From contig NC_089241.1 in the NCBI RefSeq assembly GCF_000512585.2, forward strand, positions 7,334,001 through 7,398,000: a stretch of 64,000 nucleotides of DNA, read 5' to 3'. Positions 25,801 to 37,674 of this stretch are shown here, piece by piece; within the stretch, counting starts at the first letter, position 1, and each line of letters starts with the position of its first letter. The notes beneath the pieces were generated by a model. It saw only the letters and a list, made by a program, of their open reading frames with translations, searched no databases and was not told the origin of the DNA. A program made the position numbers and the translations under genes. The stretch comes from Kwoniella bestiolae CBS 10118 (taxonomy: Eukaryota > Basidiomycota > Tremellomycetes > Tremellales > Cryptococcaceae).

Positions 25801-26078
25801 TAGGAACAGCCGAAGTAGACATCTTCAGGCATATCCAACCTGCCATCCCCAATGCCGATGTCTGGGTAGAATTGGGCTCGGGCAATGGTTTATTGAGACT
25901 CCGTTTGGACTGGAATACCGGTTTGGCAGGTGCTGGTTCGGCTGCTGGAAAGATTAGGAATAGGACGCCTAGTATTTCGAGCGCGAAGGCTGCGAATGAG
26001 AGTGGGAGTAGTCCGAGTAAGTTTAGTATGAAGAGTATGAGGAAGGCTAGTGTTGATAAGACTGGTGAGGGGCTGTGA
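19841..26078 (+). CDS. Tricalbin/extended-synaptotagmin family ER-plasma membrane tether (SMP + multiple C2)
   Basis: Lipid-transfer tether of ER-plasma membrane contact sites. 22 exons (19841-19981, 20078-20243, 20332-20435, 20516-20569, 20635-20717, 20788-20830, 20897-21123, 21193-21296, 21357-21368, 21421-21457, 21508-21696, 21747-23596, 23661-23797, 23933-24070, 24172-24289, 24349-24422, 24486-24544, 24616-24709, 24806-24953, 25047-25560, 25627-25688, 25771-26078) give about 1,553 residues with agreeing phases. A membrane hairpin lies near residues 200-235 (ILFSILM, WGWVVVILAFCSSYYSL). The SMP domain follows (LGTKAPRIDYVRTFPKTPEDIV). C2 units begin IGVLRVTVLDARGL, TGIVRLTLHQAKDL, IGILRIWLKKALDV, SGVLVFQVISGQL, MGVLRVDVLNAKGL and LGITVIGAKDL. 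A Gly-rich linker lies at about 25110-25220. Exon 9 is only 12 nt. Confidence 0.93.
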
Positions 26079-26432
26079 GCGGATTGAATATATCATTATA
26101 ATGATTGGACCTTTTCGATGAGAAAAACAAAGTGGGTTGGAAGTTGGTTTTGATTATTTTCTTATTTTTTAGATATATTCTAATGAGTATTGGTTATTGG
26201 TATCTTTGGGTAGTCTGTCTTCTGATTTGGTTTTGATTAATGATACGAAATGAATAGAGTTATTTGTCACTTTGTGCTCTCCTCGCATATCGTGCAAATG
26301 AACCGATCGCTGGATATGCCCCACTTCAGCTGATCGCAGCTCAGCTCATACCGCCGAGTGTTGATTATGTGTATATAGATTACATTGTACAAATTACCTC
26401 CAATCATTTACCCTACCCATCTATGTCCATTT
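26079..26432. other. Convergent 3' region (tricalbin / MED8-like)
   Basis: AT-rich with TTTTCTTATTTTTTAGATAT near 26156 and several TGATTA repeats; fits two polyadenylation regions. No gene supported. Confidence 0.5.
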
Positions 26433-27437
26433 CTACGTCGTTGGCTCAGGTAATTTCCCACTATCCATGAACCTGAGATAATCTTCAACTTTCCATCCTC
26501 CCTGCCCATCCTCCTTCTTCTCACCCTCCTCCCCCTCCTTTTCTTTGTTGCTTGTCGATGGTGGTGGCACAGCAGCCTTTTCAGCATGAGCATCCACATC
26601 AATCACCATCGGTTCGTCCTCCTCGTCCCCACCAAACAAATCATCCTCCTCTTCCTCTTCTTCCCCCTTCCCCTCTTTATTCCCTTCTCCCCCTCCCCCT
26701 TCTCCTTCTCCCTCGTCGTCTTCGTTGTCCTCGCCCTCATCAATCCTCATCGTCCAATCTACTTCTTCCTCCCTCCTTGAGATCTCCCGTTTGATAACTT
26801 CAATCTTGAGGTTTTCTTTATTCAGCCTACTCCGTAATTCCCTCTTAAGAAGTTCCAGAGAACGTTCGTCGAGTCTACGAAGCTCCTCTATGGAATGATA
26901 GCTTGTCTTCGTACTTGATGACACATGCCCACCAGGATCGGTTTGAGAGGAGTTAGAGGTAGAGTCCGCAAGGGAAGGAAGGAGCTGGGTGTTTATAGCC
27001 TGTAGGAAGGTTTCTTGAGCCAATGGACTAACCTCGTTGGTTGACGATGAGCTGGGTATGGGATTTAGAGGATGGATTAAGTATCCTGCTAGTGGTATTG
27101 TTGGAGGTCTGTTAGGTTGTGTTGGGGGAGATAAGTAGGTGGTCAGAGCGTTTATACGACCTAGGAGGAGGGAGTATCGTTGGAGGAGGGTATCCCTTTT
27201 ATGAGATTGGGTTAGCTAGACTGTGCACTCTCGTCGTGTGATTCGATGAGCTCACCAGCTAGGTAATGTCCCATCATTATACCCCGATCCTATCAGATTC
27301 CTCAACGAATCAATATCGTTAATGGTGGTGGTGAGACGGGGGATAAGGGTGTTTATAGCTGATAGAGGGATGGAGGGAGGTAAGGGGGGGTGATACTCTG
27401 TCGAAGGGCCTGAGTGGGCGGGTGGTCTATTCTGCAT
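26433..27437 (-). CDS. MED8: Probable Mediator complex subunit 8
   Basis: Head-module subunit of Mediator, linking activators to RNA polymerase II. Exons 27256-27437 and 26433-27195 give 314 residues. The start is the ATG at 27437 (MQNRPPAHSGP). Supporting pattern: an N-terminal helix SLRNLIGSGYNDGTLPSWDT followed by LLQRYSLLLGRINALTTYLS, which parallels the MED8 segment 'WP..L..F..L.GQLN.L'; then HPLNPIP, and a late coiled segment RRLDERSLELLKRELRSRL. The tail is very acidic (Glu/Gly runs) before WKVEDYLRFMDSGKL. The match is by pattern and length, not long identity. It is divergent with SWD1, another RNA polymerase II factor. Confidence 0.65.
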
Positions 27438-27775
27438 CGTGCTTTGAGATATTGGTCGGTGAGATCTGCTTGGCTCAGTACTGATGAGGAGTGTCGAGGG
27501 AGAGGTCGTATCTTCGTATCTCAATGTGGTGTACGGTCTTGTGGATGAGAACAAACAGGTTTACAGTATCTTAGAGGAGTAGAAAGAGAGCTTTTGCGAA
27601 TGATGTTGGATGTTGGTGGATGTACTCGTATTCGCTTAGTTCCGACGGAAAGACGCGAGTGAGTGAATATCAGACACGAACAAAAAGTTAATGTTGACGA
27701 GATACATGAACACACAAAGTAGCACAACTTGGTCTCAAGCTACACCATCACAGAGACACTCGCAAGGCAAGCAAG
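27438..27775. promoter_or_regulatory. Shared divergent promoter, MED8-like (-) / SWD1 (+)
   Basis: 338 bases between two start codons facing outward. Both products act in RNA polymerase II transcription, so joint control is plausible but inferred. No specific element identified beyond CACAAAGTAGCACAA near 27712. Confidence 0.5.
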
Positions 27776-29926
27776 ATGCAGCAGCTACTGAGTGAGTGGT
27801 CCACCAGAATCAGTCGATCTTGCCCCTGTCTCTACATCACTGACGTCTCATCTATCCTCCTCAGATCCCTTCGCGCAGAAATATCCCGAAGCTGTGGATT
27901 CGACACTTTCCTCGCAAGGTGTTTCAATCCTCTTCAACCCCTATGGTCCGTTTGCAGGGCATTACTTAGCTGTAGGTGGGAGCGATGGGATAGTGGAGAT
28001 ATGGGATGTGGAGACGAGGGGAATAGTGAGGTTGTTGGAGGGGCATGTTAAGGCTGTTGGTGGATTGAGGTGGGTCAAGTCCTCTCTAAGCTGATCTGGG
28101 TCGTTATGAGCCGGGTGTGTTATATCACTTCACGTCTCTATAATATCGTGCTTTCCCAGTGAAATCGAGCCCAATGAACACTGATATTCCTCATATCAAT
28201 ATTGATTGTATACTAACATAATCACTTTCACAGCTGGTCAAGAAATAATCGATACCTCCTCTCCGCATCCCTCGACTCGACCGTAATCATATGGGACCTC
28301 TCAATACTCATTCATCCCCACCTTCAGCCCAAGACACCCGCTTCGTCTTCTTCATCATCATCCACATCAAGGCTGCATACAATCCGATTCGACGCACCGG
28401 TTGCCAGTGCGGTCTTCCATCCGAGGAATAGTAAGATCATACTGGCGACTTTGACCTGCGGTGAGGTAGTCTTAGTAGATCTTAGAGATGGGAGTAGGAA
28501 TGTATTGGAGGATGTGGTAGAAGATGAGGAGGAAAAGGCCGAAGATGATGATGAGAGGCGGAAGAAGTGAGTCAGCTAAGGATCGCAGTGAAATTTGTAG
28601 CTGATCGTCACACTCATGCGTTATAGATCGTCGATGGCCTGCGCAGTGTTTTCACCCTGCGGCACAAGGATATATACTGGAACGACTAATGGGATGTTGT
28701 TGATCATTGATCCAGCTACCAGATATGTAAGTGGAGAGCACATTGCACGGCAAACGCTTACGGATGTATCGTGTCATTATAGGTATTGCAAAGAGTCAAA
28801 GTAGCAACGTCGGCTATAAGGCAATTACGATTCGATGCATCTGGACAGTGAGTCTTTCATACGATACTCACCCCTGTATGAGGCATTTGATCAGCCAATT
28901 AATATTATTTTACCCCAGAAACATCATTACATCCGCATCGGATCGAGCCCTCCGTATCCTCTCCGTCGACCCACTTACATCAACCCTCACACCCCTACAT
29001 CGTTTCCAAGATCTAGTGAACAGGACACCATGGCATGCGATTGGATTTTCGGGTGATGGCGAGTATGTGATGGGTGGTGCGGGACATAAGATGGCGCATA
29101 ATGTGTTTATATGGGATAGGGAGAGTACGGTTTTGATCAAGGTGCTTGAGGGGCCGAAGGAACCGTTGATTGATTGTGATGTGAGTAAACCTGACCCAAA
29201 ATCAGATACCCCTGTCCTATCATGGATTTTGCACTTGCATATATGTGTCACGTCGCAAGAATCTGGCGACACATACATTATACGTGTGCTAATTTTCGCT
29301 TGGTCCACCGTAGTGGCACCCTACACGCCCTGTGATAGCTTCGATAGCTACGTCGGGAGATGTGCATATATGGCAAACTTCAAGTCCGGACAATTGGGCT
29401 GCTTTTGCTCCTGGATTCGAGGAGCTGGAAGAGAACATAGAGTATGATGAGAGGGAAGATGAGTTCGATATCGTGAGTATTTCCAGTCGATCTTCATGAT
29501 CCCTGATTTAGAGATGCCGAATCTACAGGATTGGGGATGGTCATAGCATGATTATGTACCCGATGGATGAAGCTTCCAGTGATGACGATGGCAGACTAAC
29601 GTTTATTCGTCGATCGATCATAGGAAGACGAAACAGACCTGGCCCGACGTAAGAACCTAGAAGAAGACCTCCTGATAGACGTCCTATCTCCACCGACCGA
29701 CTCGTACCCCCTCCCACCCAAGCCAATTATACATCTGCCCACGCAGTACTTGGCACCGACAATAAGTGACGAAATACGACTGGTAGGTGAGAGGAACGTT
29801 AAATCTCAGAAGGATGTGATGGATTGGGCAGATAGGGAGCCGGACGATGATACCTGGGAAGGGTTTTATGTGAGCTTGGATTTGCATGAAGAGCTGGGTG
29901 AGGATGAAGAGAATGGGCTGGACTAG
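27776..29926 (+). CDS. SWD1: Swd1/RBBP5, WD40 subunit of Set1/COMPASS H3K4 methyltransferase
   Basis: Scaffold of COMPASS in the nucleus, needed for H3K4 methylation. Eight exons: 27776-27791, 27865-28069, 28234-28566, 28627-28726, 28783-28847, 28919-29180, 29314-29472 and 29624-29926; phases agree, 480 residues. The 16-nt first exon joined to ATCCCTTCGC gives MQQLLNPFAQKYPEAVDSTL, as in RBBP5/Swd1 N-termini; without this splice the frame lacks an ATG. RBBP5 hallmarks: LAVGGSDGIVEIWD, FQDLVNRTPWHAIGFSGDGEY, WHPTRPVIASI and NWAAFAPGFEELEENIEYDEREDEFDI. An acidic insert (EDEEEKAEDDDE) lies in a mid-propeller loop. The long RBBP5 tail is short here, as in yeast Swd1. Confidence 0.93.
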
Positions 29927-30011
29927 AGTGTCCTACGACAATGCATAATATGTAGTCGGAACAACTATAATCTCTTCATTCCTTCATTCCGATGTTCGCC
30001 TTTCATCTTGT

Positions 30012-31072
30012 TTATCGACCCAACCCATCATATTTTTCTACTTCTACGACGATCTCCCTAAATTTGTCTCCCACAATTTCCCAATCTTTCTTACTTGATG
30101 GACCACCCTCGACTGAATTTAGGCTTCTCAGAAGAGCGAATTTGTATTTGTCCTTTATGCTACAAAAGATTTTATAGTGCATCGAGCCAATGTTAAGCAC
30201 ATCCGTACCCACCACACCCCCACATTCAGGTGATGATAAGAATTCGTCGAGGTCGTATCCACCTTTCGTATTGTCTCCCTTCTTGGAGAGACAGAAAAAT
30301 GAGAAGGTCAACCTACGGGGTGACCCAACTGGGAAGTACAGTACTCACTTGCCCAGGCTGAGTGTAATACCATCTATCTTCCCCCTTCAGCACGCTCACC
30401 ATGAGATCTAAATCATCCATAAATGATCCGCTGAAGAAAAACGCCGATGAGCTAATACCAATATCGGGATGACCTTGAGCCCATTTATGTAAATTCAACT
30501 TTAGCCTTTCCATAGCTTGCCCCGCTTCGTATTTTACCAAGAACGGATGGACGCAAATGAGGTTCGCCAGATCTGTATCTTCCTCTGGGTGTTTGAGCGG
30601 TTCGCCGCTTATCAATTTGCAGAACATCGATACGACCTCGAAAGTCTCGGTATCTTCATCGCACAGTTGGATTTCGTTGTTCTTGCTCTTGTCCTTGCTT
30701 CCGCCCTTTGAGCCCATCTCCGATGAGATGGTCATCATATCTCGAAATACCGGACTACAGTATTGCCATGCACTGTATCAGTCGATGCTGTGCTATGTTT
30801 CTGCAAACGGGTGAATGCAGACTTCAAAGGAAGGATAGATAAAGCACCCACCTATGACTCATCAGATGATACCTCTGAATCTTGAAAGGTACCCCATCGC
30901 TTGAGATGAGCACAAAATTGCATTCATCACCTTCTTCGGTCTCCTCATCTCTCACTGAGCTTTTTACAGCCCCACTCCTATCGCGAGCGTCTTGGTCTAT
31001 TACTGCTTTGAGACTCGAGAGCGCCGTGGACTCGCCCTTGCGTAGGCCAAAACAACGGTTGAGGTGAGGCAT
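30012..31072 (-). CDS. BTB/POZ-like protein, family copy A
   Basis: Three exons: 30852-31072, 30349-30754 and 30012-30281, phases 2 and 0, 298 residues. The start at 31072 gives MPHLNRCFGLR. The BTB-like core starts with NFVLISSDGVPFKIQRYHL and crosses intron 1 into SPVFRDMM. A helical part follows (TFEVVSMFCKLISGEPL, LICVHPFLVKYEAGQAMERL), then SGSFMDDLDLMVSVLKGEDRW. The last exon has YKFALLRSLNS and DWEIVGDKFREIVVEV. The third exon uses an acceptor after a pyrimidine tract (CTGTCTCTCCAAG), which keeps the phase. BTB domains mediate dimerisation and often Cullin-3 adaptor contacts; the role here is unknown. Three relatives lie at 48.2-52.6 kb. Confidence 0.8.
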
Positions 31073-32644
31073 TTTAGATATCTGATGACAATTCGAGTGA
31101 TTCCGTGAGGTATCGAAGTGACGGCGGATACAAGAAGAATGCCTGATGGACATCAACAATAAACCGTAGAGAAAAATACACTCCGTTTGCCGGATATGGC
31201 TAAGGTTGGAATCGGCATGAGCCGAAACATGTGAGAAGGATTAGGTTCACTATGACAGTAAGTGGGTACACATACTGCCTGCTGCCTACTGCGCGTTACC
31301 TATCCTGTCACTGGCAAGAAGGCGACGTACCACCGCATCGCAATACATACTGTAGCATTCGTGTAGCAGGCTACGCCAACCTGGCTTGAAGGGGATCCAT
31401 GTAGGACGCGCGTTGTATCAAGCAGATCAAAATGAGGTCAAGCAATTTCCTGCGCATTTTGCACGCTAGCCATGCAGTCATAAGCTACTCGTATTGCATC
31501 CCAGCATCTTAACAAGGTTGATCCAGCGCCATACCGAGGAAACCAGATATGCCACACCACGCCTCCGCTAATGACATCGGAGTTTCCCCACCTTCTACTT
31601 GCCCGTGCCTTGCTTTGATATTGTTTGTTTGTGTTTCTTTAAATGCTTATTTTTCACTTTTACCCTGAGATGTTCCGGTTCACCCTTTCCCTATTGTTTG
31701 GTCCATGCGTTGTGTGCTGCTCCGCGTCGTCCTCCCTTCTTGGTTCCTTCCGTCATTCTGCTTGTGTTGCTTTGAGATGTCTCGCATTTGTTGACATGGC
31801 TCTGGGTCTTGTTCTGCAACGCCGAGCAAATCCTCATTGATCCCATTCTCTTGGTTTTTTTTGCTACTTCACTATATCTTTGAAACTGTTACTTGTGTTG
31901 AACACATCTTCTTGAACCCTCTTCTACCCCCTCTCATACGCGACTGTTACCCACTCCATTCCATTCAAAACCATCCACACTCATTTCATACCTTCATCAT
32001 CGGACACAATTGAACATAGCCACCGCACGGACCAACACCAGTCGGAAAAAGAGGTACAATCTATTGTCACACAATACACCACATGATCTAGACCCTCTGC
32101 GAATTGCATCTCATTAAAGCGCGCTCGTTGTTTTCAATCTTCAAATAATAAGCTGGACCTTATAATCACATCACCACCTTTCGAATACTAGTACCATCTC
32201 ACCTGTGTACCTTTCTACCTCAGCGACCCCAGATATAATCCATTATAGTAGACTCATACACCACACGTGAGTGATTCCCTGTTTTGATCATCAGACATCC
32301 GTCAGATTGCAGATCCGATGATGGGCGCATAAACAGAGGGTGGTGATGTATCGCGAGGAAGCTGGTGATGGTGATCATCCCGCTGGGTCAAAGGAGACTG
32401 AACATCCTTTATGCTTCTTCGGAGGGAATGCGATTGGGATATGGGTTGTGATTGATCGAAGGTAGGACTTTGACGGGGTGGTTGGTGGTTGGTGACTGAG
32501 GAAGTTCCGATCGAGTCGCTCGTGGCTGGCGTCATACTGTTATTCGAGCATGATGTGACATGCCCTATAGCAAATCTACTTTTGGATGAATGCTAACTCA
32601 CATGGTGATCATCCAGTCATTTCAACCTAAATCAAACAAACAAG
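31073..32644. other. Intergenic between BTB copy A (-) and a membrane-protein gene (+)
   Basis: About 1.6 kb divergent region. The plus side from about 31580 is T/C-rich (TTTGTTTGTGTTTCTTT, TTGGTTTTTTTTGC) and then has a possible leader intron, GTGAGT at about 32269 to CATCCAG at about 32617. No gene supported; the minus-strand frame at 32302-32535 lies in this probable leader intron. Confidence 0.5.
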
Positions 32645-34090
32645 ATGCCACCCCCTACACCCCTCATACCGACCCTTACCCTATCCTTCCCCTCCAATGA
32701 CATCCCTCTCGAACCCACTACTCCACCCCTCGCCCTCCCTATCCTCGACAAACGACAGACCTACGTGACAGTATCAGTGATGAAGAATGGCACGGACGAC
32801 TCTACCAGTTCAAGCAACAAATCATCAGGTTTTCCTGTCGCTATTGCCATTCCTGCTTTGATTGGTGGTATGGCTTTGGCCTTGGCTGGATTTGGGATTT
32901 GGTGGTGGTGGACTAGGAAGGTCAAGCGGGAAAGGAGGGTGAGTGATATCTTTCCGAATGGATTTGGAGGAGTATCGCATGCTTTGAACAAGAACCTCGG
33001 TTCTGCAAACGTGATGTCCTAATCCCCCAGTGACGATGGAAGGATGACTATGATCGTCTATGAGCAAGCGCTGATTCGAGAATTATCTTCTTTTCTACAG
33101 GAAGCTTGGGAAGCCCGACAGCGAAGGAAGAGAAAGAGGGCCGAACAATCCGCTCGACCCTCCGTCTCATCAGCTACTCGAACCCCTCCCTCTGGTGGTC
33201 AGAAATCACCAATCAACGAAAAAGGTTTCGTACCTCCGGTTCCCACCTTACCTAAGCATGCTGCAACGCAAGATCCATACAAGGAGCGTGGATATGGGTA
33301 TTCCGGACAGCCACAGCAACAACAACAGCCACAACCCCATCAGAATGGAGGTGCATTTGGGTATACTACTCAACCTGGTCTGGAAGCTCCACCCACTTCC
33401 TATGGGTATGACCAATATGGACAGACCATCGTCCAACAGCCTCAACAGGGCTATGGTGGTCATTCGCGAGCCAAGTCAAGCGACTCGACCAACCCTTCCA
33501 ACCCATTCTCCAACTCCAATTCTGCTGTACCCGACCTCCCACCCACTTCACCTACCAAGGAAGAACCCCAATCTCAACCTCCAGCCAAGGGAGAGAAGTC
33601 TTCGAAGAGAGCACAAGCACGAATGAACATAGCTGATTCAGCTGCTGCCAATGCGTCAGTCGATCCTGCGTATAGACATCAGCCCAAGAAACCCTCTCCA
33701 TTGGCCCTGGCAGCTGCGGAACGAAAAGCCGCTGAAGCACGGATGGAACATCTTGCCCCACCCGGTGAACAGTCATTACCACCTTATGATAATGGGAATG
33801 CCCCGGGAGCGAATCGAGCGACATCGGGCGAATGGGGCGTAGCGTTGGGTTCACCAAATAATGATGGTCAGTTTGATTTTAATCGACAACAACAGCAGGG
33901 TCAATACGATGATCATGAAGATCCGTATGCTCAGGCTCAAAGAGCCAAGAGCGGGATGTACGCTGAGGATCCCTATGCGTCATATCATGGTGATGAGGAG
34001 GATGTTTATCACAAAGCTGCGGAGGGGATGGGGTTGGGTGGAGGTAATGCAAGTGGGAGTGGGACACCTAAGAAGTCTAGGTGGGTATAA
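32645..34090 (+). CDS. Single-pass membrane protein with Gln-rich cytoplasmic tail, unrecognised
   Basis: Two exons, 32645-32938 and 33101-34090, phase 0, about 427 residues. Short Pro/Thr-rich outer segment with a Kex2-like LDKRQ and an NGTDDSTSSSNKSS stretch with N-glycosylation sites, then one clear transmembrane helix (PVAIAIPALIGGMALALAGF, residues about 62-82) followed by WWWWTRKVKRERR, a stop-transfer. The tail is basic (RQRRKRKRAEQ), then rich in Gln/Pro/Tyr with QPQQQQQPQPHQ, and ends GTPKKSRWV. No classical signal peptide. The layout resembles fungal cell-surface sensor or anchor proteins (type I, Ser/Thr outside, disordered inside); function unknown. Confidence 0.8.
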
Positions 34091-34643
34091 ACACATTGGT
34101 GCTTGGGAAAAGAGGAGGATCTGTAGTTTTGGTAATAGTTTGGTTTGTTTGTGTGATCTGAAAAAGGGACATTTGAGCTTTTATATATTTATAGGATTAT
34201 GGATATACGGATATGTGTCTTCTTCAACTCTCTTTTGTTCTGTTATACGGATTGTCGATCTGTGGGATAGCTAGGATACATAGTAGTATGCATACACTTA
34301 TTTCGTTATTGTGATGTGCTGCATGATGCAGATGAATGAGATGGATGATGCCAAGAAGAAGGTGAAGATGGGTTGGTTGATTGCTCCGCCACTCTATTTG
34401 GTGCCATTTCGACGTCATCGCCACCGGTTTAAAGAGTGGTGAATTGAGCATTGATCGACAGACCACTTTGCAATTTATATGGTTATCTTGAATTGCTTGT
34501 TCATTCAGTCACACATGATATATCATATAGATATACCTGATAATCACGTATAGCTCCTATCCAAGCATTCAAGACGGATCATATCTCATACATACGGATA
34601 TCATAGAAGATCGTATTCTCATCTCACCAGCTAGCCATCCGAC
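34091..34643. other. Intergenic, membrane-protein gene to DnaJ gene
   Basis: About 550 bases, first part AT-rich 3' sequence (GCTTTTATATATTTATAGG near 34174), second part probable promoter with GATATCATAGAAGATCG. No gene or RNA recognised. Confidence 0.5.
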
Positions 34644-37231
34644 ATGTCAACGATAGTGGACTCCCGTCCTCGAGGGACGTACATTCCAGCCGACTGCCCA
34701 AGTTGTAAATCCCAACAGGAGTATATGGTCCCTCCTACGTTCATAGGTACTCTGAGAGTGAGGTGTGGGGCGTGAGTAGGAACCATCCAGTTTTCCAAAA
34801 CCTCATACATTCCACCCATTCGTCCGAGTATCCTTAGGGTTAATCAGTAACGACCATATGCTGACTCTATGAGCTAGATGCAAACAATTCTTCACACACC
34901 CTCAACCCAAACCTACCTCTGGCACCTCACGCCCCACCGGATCATCAAGCAATACCAATGGACCGTCCAGGGAGTCCGGCCGAAGAGGTATCGGATCAGA
35001 TAAGAACCCCCTCGATCTGGCTTATTATGAGGTATTGGGATTGGATAGTCAATGTACCACCGAGGAAGTCAAGAAGGCCTACAGGAGGCTTGCGATAAAG
35101 TTACACCCAGATAAGGTATTACCGCTTCCCTCCTCCTCTCTTTCTGGATCATGGCAGGGAGAGCGAGGCGAGATGCACAAGCTGATGCCCTATCTGCACG
35201 CGTAGAACCGAGATGACCCCGATGCCGAAGAGAAGTTCAAGCAGATCTCCATAGCTTATCAGGTCCTCTCTGATCCGGAACTACGACACAAATATAACGA
35301 GTTTGGACAGAAAAATGGAGGTGGGGTGGCGGAACCTGCGGGAGGGTTCCAGGATCCTGAGGAGGTGTTTGGGAAGATGTTTGGGGGGGATAGGTTTGAG
35401 GATTTGATTGGGCAGATTAGTATTGGTGAGTTTGTCACCCCAACAGTGGATGAGTGCTGGGAATGAGGGAGTTGGATGGAAAATCCGGATACCTGGACAT
35501 TGTACGACCTGCAGAAAGAGACTTCACATACCTGAACAGTGGAGACATAACGGTCACTGGGCGGGGTCACTCCATCCCAGGATTGATAGTGGCCTTCAAC
35601 GATGTTCGAGCTGACAGGTCTTGATCCTCCACCACCCACAGGAAAAGACATGAAAGACGCCTTCCAACAGCAACACGAAGCCGAAGCTGGCGACTACATG
35701 ATTGGCCCAACCGGTAAACCCATGATGACCCCCGAAGCTATGCAGAGGAAACTCATGAGGGACCGAGCGGTTGCCGAGGAGAAGGCCAGAGTGAGGAGAG
35801 AAAGGGTGGAGAAGCTGGCGAAGAATTTGACTAATAAATTGAATATCTTTACGGAGGCTGCTAAGGGGACGGAAGATAAGTTGGTGGGGGCTAGTTTCAA
35901 GGTGAGTATAGTACATACTTTGCAGTCGATCTGGTACTACAGGAGGGTAGACGTGAAGCTGATGTGGTGGTGTTTAGGAAATATGCCGTCTTGAAGCTGA
36001 GTGAGTTGACATATTCAGCGATTTCCTTGTGTGAAGGATTGACAGCTTATATATTCTGGTATGATCGCAGAGATCTCAAGGAGGAGAGTTACGGTACAGA
36101 ATTGCTAAATGCTATCGGAAGGGCCTATCAGGCCAAGTCTGCTCAACACATGGTGAGTCAGGTGGAATTCCCGAGCTTGGACTGAACAGCTGATGTTGCG
36201 AGTATTCCTACAACAGGCATCATCTCAATTCGCTCCGCTAGGTTGGTTCCACGGTGCCAAGAACACCTTCAACGTCATGGGTGATACGTGAGTTATCTGC
36301 TGCAACCCCGAATACATGTACGATCTGACCTATTTGGCACGTCGCAGCGTTGCAACTGTCCGATCTGCTTTAGAGCTCAAAGCAGTCTTTGACAGATTAC
36401 AGCAAGCTGAACAGAGCGGTATGGCTCCTGAGGAGTTGAGGAAGCTGGAGGAACAGGCTGCTGAGCAAGGCATAAGGACGTTATGGAAGGTGTGTGACGA
36501 CGACGTTGACTGGCCTAGGGCATGTCATCAGAGATTTGGCTAATCCTGGTGTATTGTCACAGGGTGCCAAACTGGAAGTCGAAAGTGTAGTCCGCGAGAC
36601 CTGCGAGAAGGTATTGACGGAACCCTCGGTGCCTAAAGAGAAATTGCACATGAGGGCGTATGCTCTGGGACTGATGGCTGATGTGAGTAGGGCTTGACCT
36701 GCCCCTGCTGTATCGCTATTATGCTATCGCAATCCTGTCCATTCTCATGACGGATTCTTAGGCTAATGTTCATCTCACGGTGACTTCAGGCATACCTTGC
36801 AATCCGTAAAGACGGAGAATCACCCCCAGCAGAAGAATTCGTAAAAGTCGATACTCCCGCATCCAAACAACGTGATGCTGCGAACGCTACTGCCGGCGCT
36901 GGTGCTGGGGCAGGTGGTAAAGCACCTAGTATACCTCCCAGACCTGCCAATGGAACTGCACCTACAGCTACACCCGCTGCTGCTCCTGCTGTACCTCCCC
37001 GACCTGCTCAGACGGCAGAGAAATCTCCAGTTGGTGCTGCGAATACAAGTACATCCGCTGCTGCGGAGAGGGAGAAAGAGGAGACGCTGAATGCTGCTTA
37101 TAAGGCTTGTGAGTACATTATATAGCATGACTTGTGGAAGAATGTATGCTGATGGTATTTGGATGTGGTATACAGATGAAAGTAAGAGACGAAGTGGGGG
37201 GAACCCAGGACCTAATGATCCGTTATTGTAG
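34644..37231 (+). CDS. DnaJ/DnaJ-X co-chaperone (Caj1/Djp1-like) with an N-terminal zinc-ribbon-like motif
   Basis: Hsp40 co-chaperone that stimulates Hsp70; Djp1-type members aid peroxisomal and membrane protein targeting. Eleven exons (34644-34771, 34878-35115, 35206-35425, 35642-35901, 35978-36000, 36071-36152, 36217-36287, 36348-36489, 36563-36682, 36790-37108, 37176-37231) give 552 residues; phases agree. Residues 18-50 hold C-P-S-C ... C-G-A-C, a possible zinc ribbon ahead of the J domain. J domain: YYEVLGLDSQCTTEEVKKAY, KLHPDKNRDDP with the HPD triad. DnaJ-X: EICRLEAEDLKEESYGTELL, FAPLGWFHGAKNTF, VESVVRETCEKVL. The tail is Ala/Pro-rich with PPRP motifs. Exon 5 is 23 nt. Confidence 0.92.
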
Positions 37232-37674
37232 TTGGGTATAGGGAGTGGAGCTTGTCGGGAGTGTGCGAATGATTGGTTGATTGTTGTAGATGTGAGGATG
37301 TATAGGAGCGAGTCACTCTGTGTATTAGGCGTAAAATAGATTTTGTATCGTATGAGATACCTTTCTCGAATGCTGTGTCATATTCATATCTCCAGACCCC
37401 ACAGCGAGGGGGTTTTGACTGGAATGGACAGCTTAACAATGTCGTTTGGGATCACTCATCCGTTAGTTCCACGCGTACAGTGCATTCAGCGATGACATAC
37501 CCCTCTGACTCCTGCGGAGCACAGCATGAGCATAAGAAGGTATCATAACGTCTCTCCCCCTGGAAACGGAGGATAATATCCAAAATCCACGTAGGAGTCA
37601 ATCTATAAATACAACATACTAAATCAAACCTATCACCCCAATCTATCGAACAACGACCAAATTCATGTCCATCC
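37232..37674. other. Convergent 3' region (DnaJ / RLP24)
   Basis: About 440 bases between two gene ends, moderately AT-rich. No gene, RNA or repeat recognised. Confidence 0.5.

Noticed and set aside
32302..32535. Minus-strand 77-codon frame upstream of the membrane-protein gene
   Set aside because: Low-complexity Ser/Gln/His composition, lies in a probable leader intron of the plus-strand gene, no motif.
35259..35651. Minus-strand open frame of 130 codons inside the DnaJ gene
   Set aside because: It is antisense to the J-domain exon and its downstream intron, with no family motif; a shadow frame.
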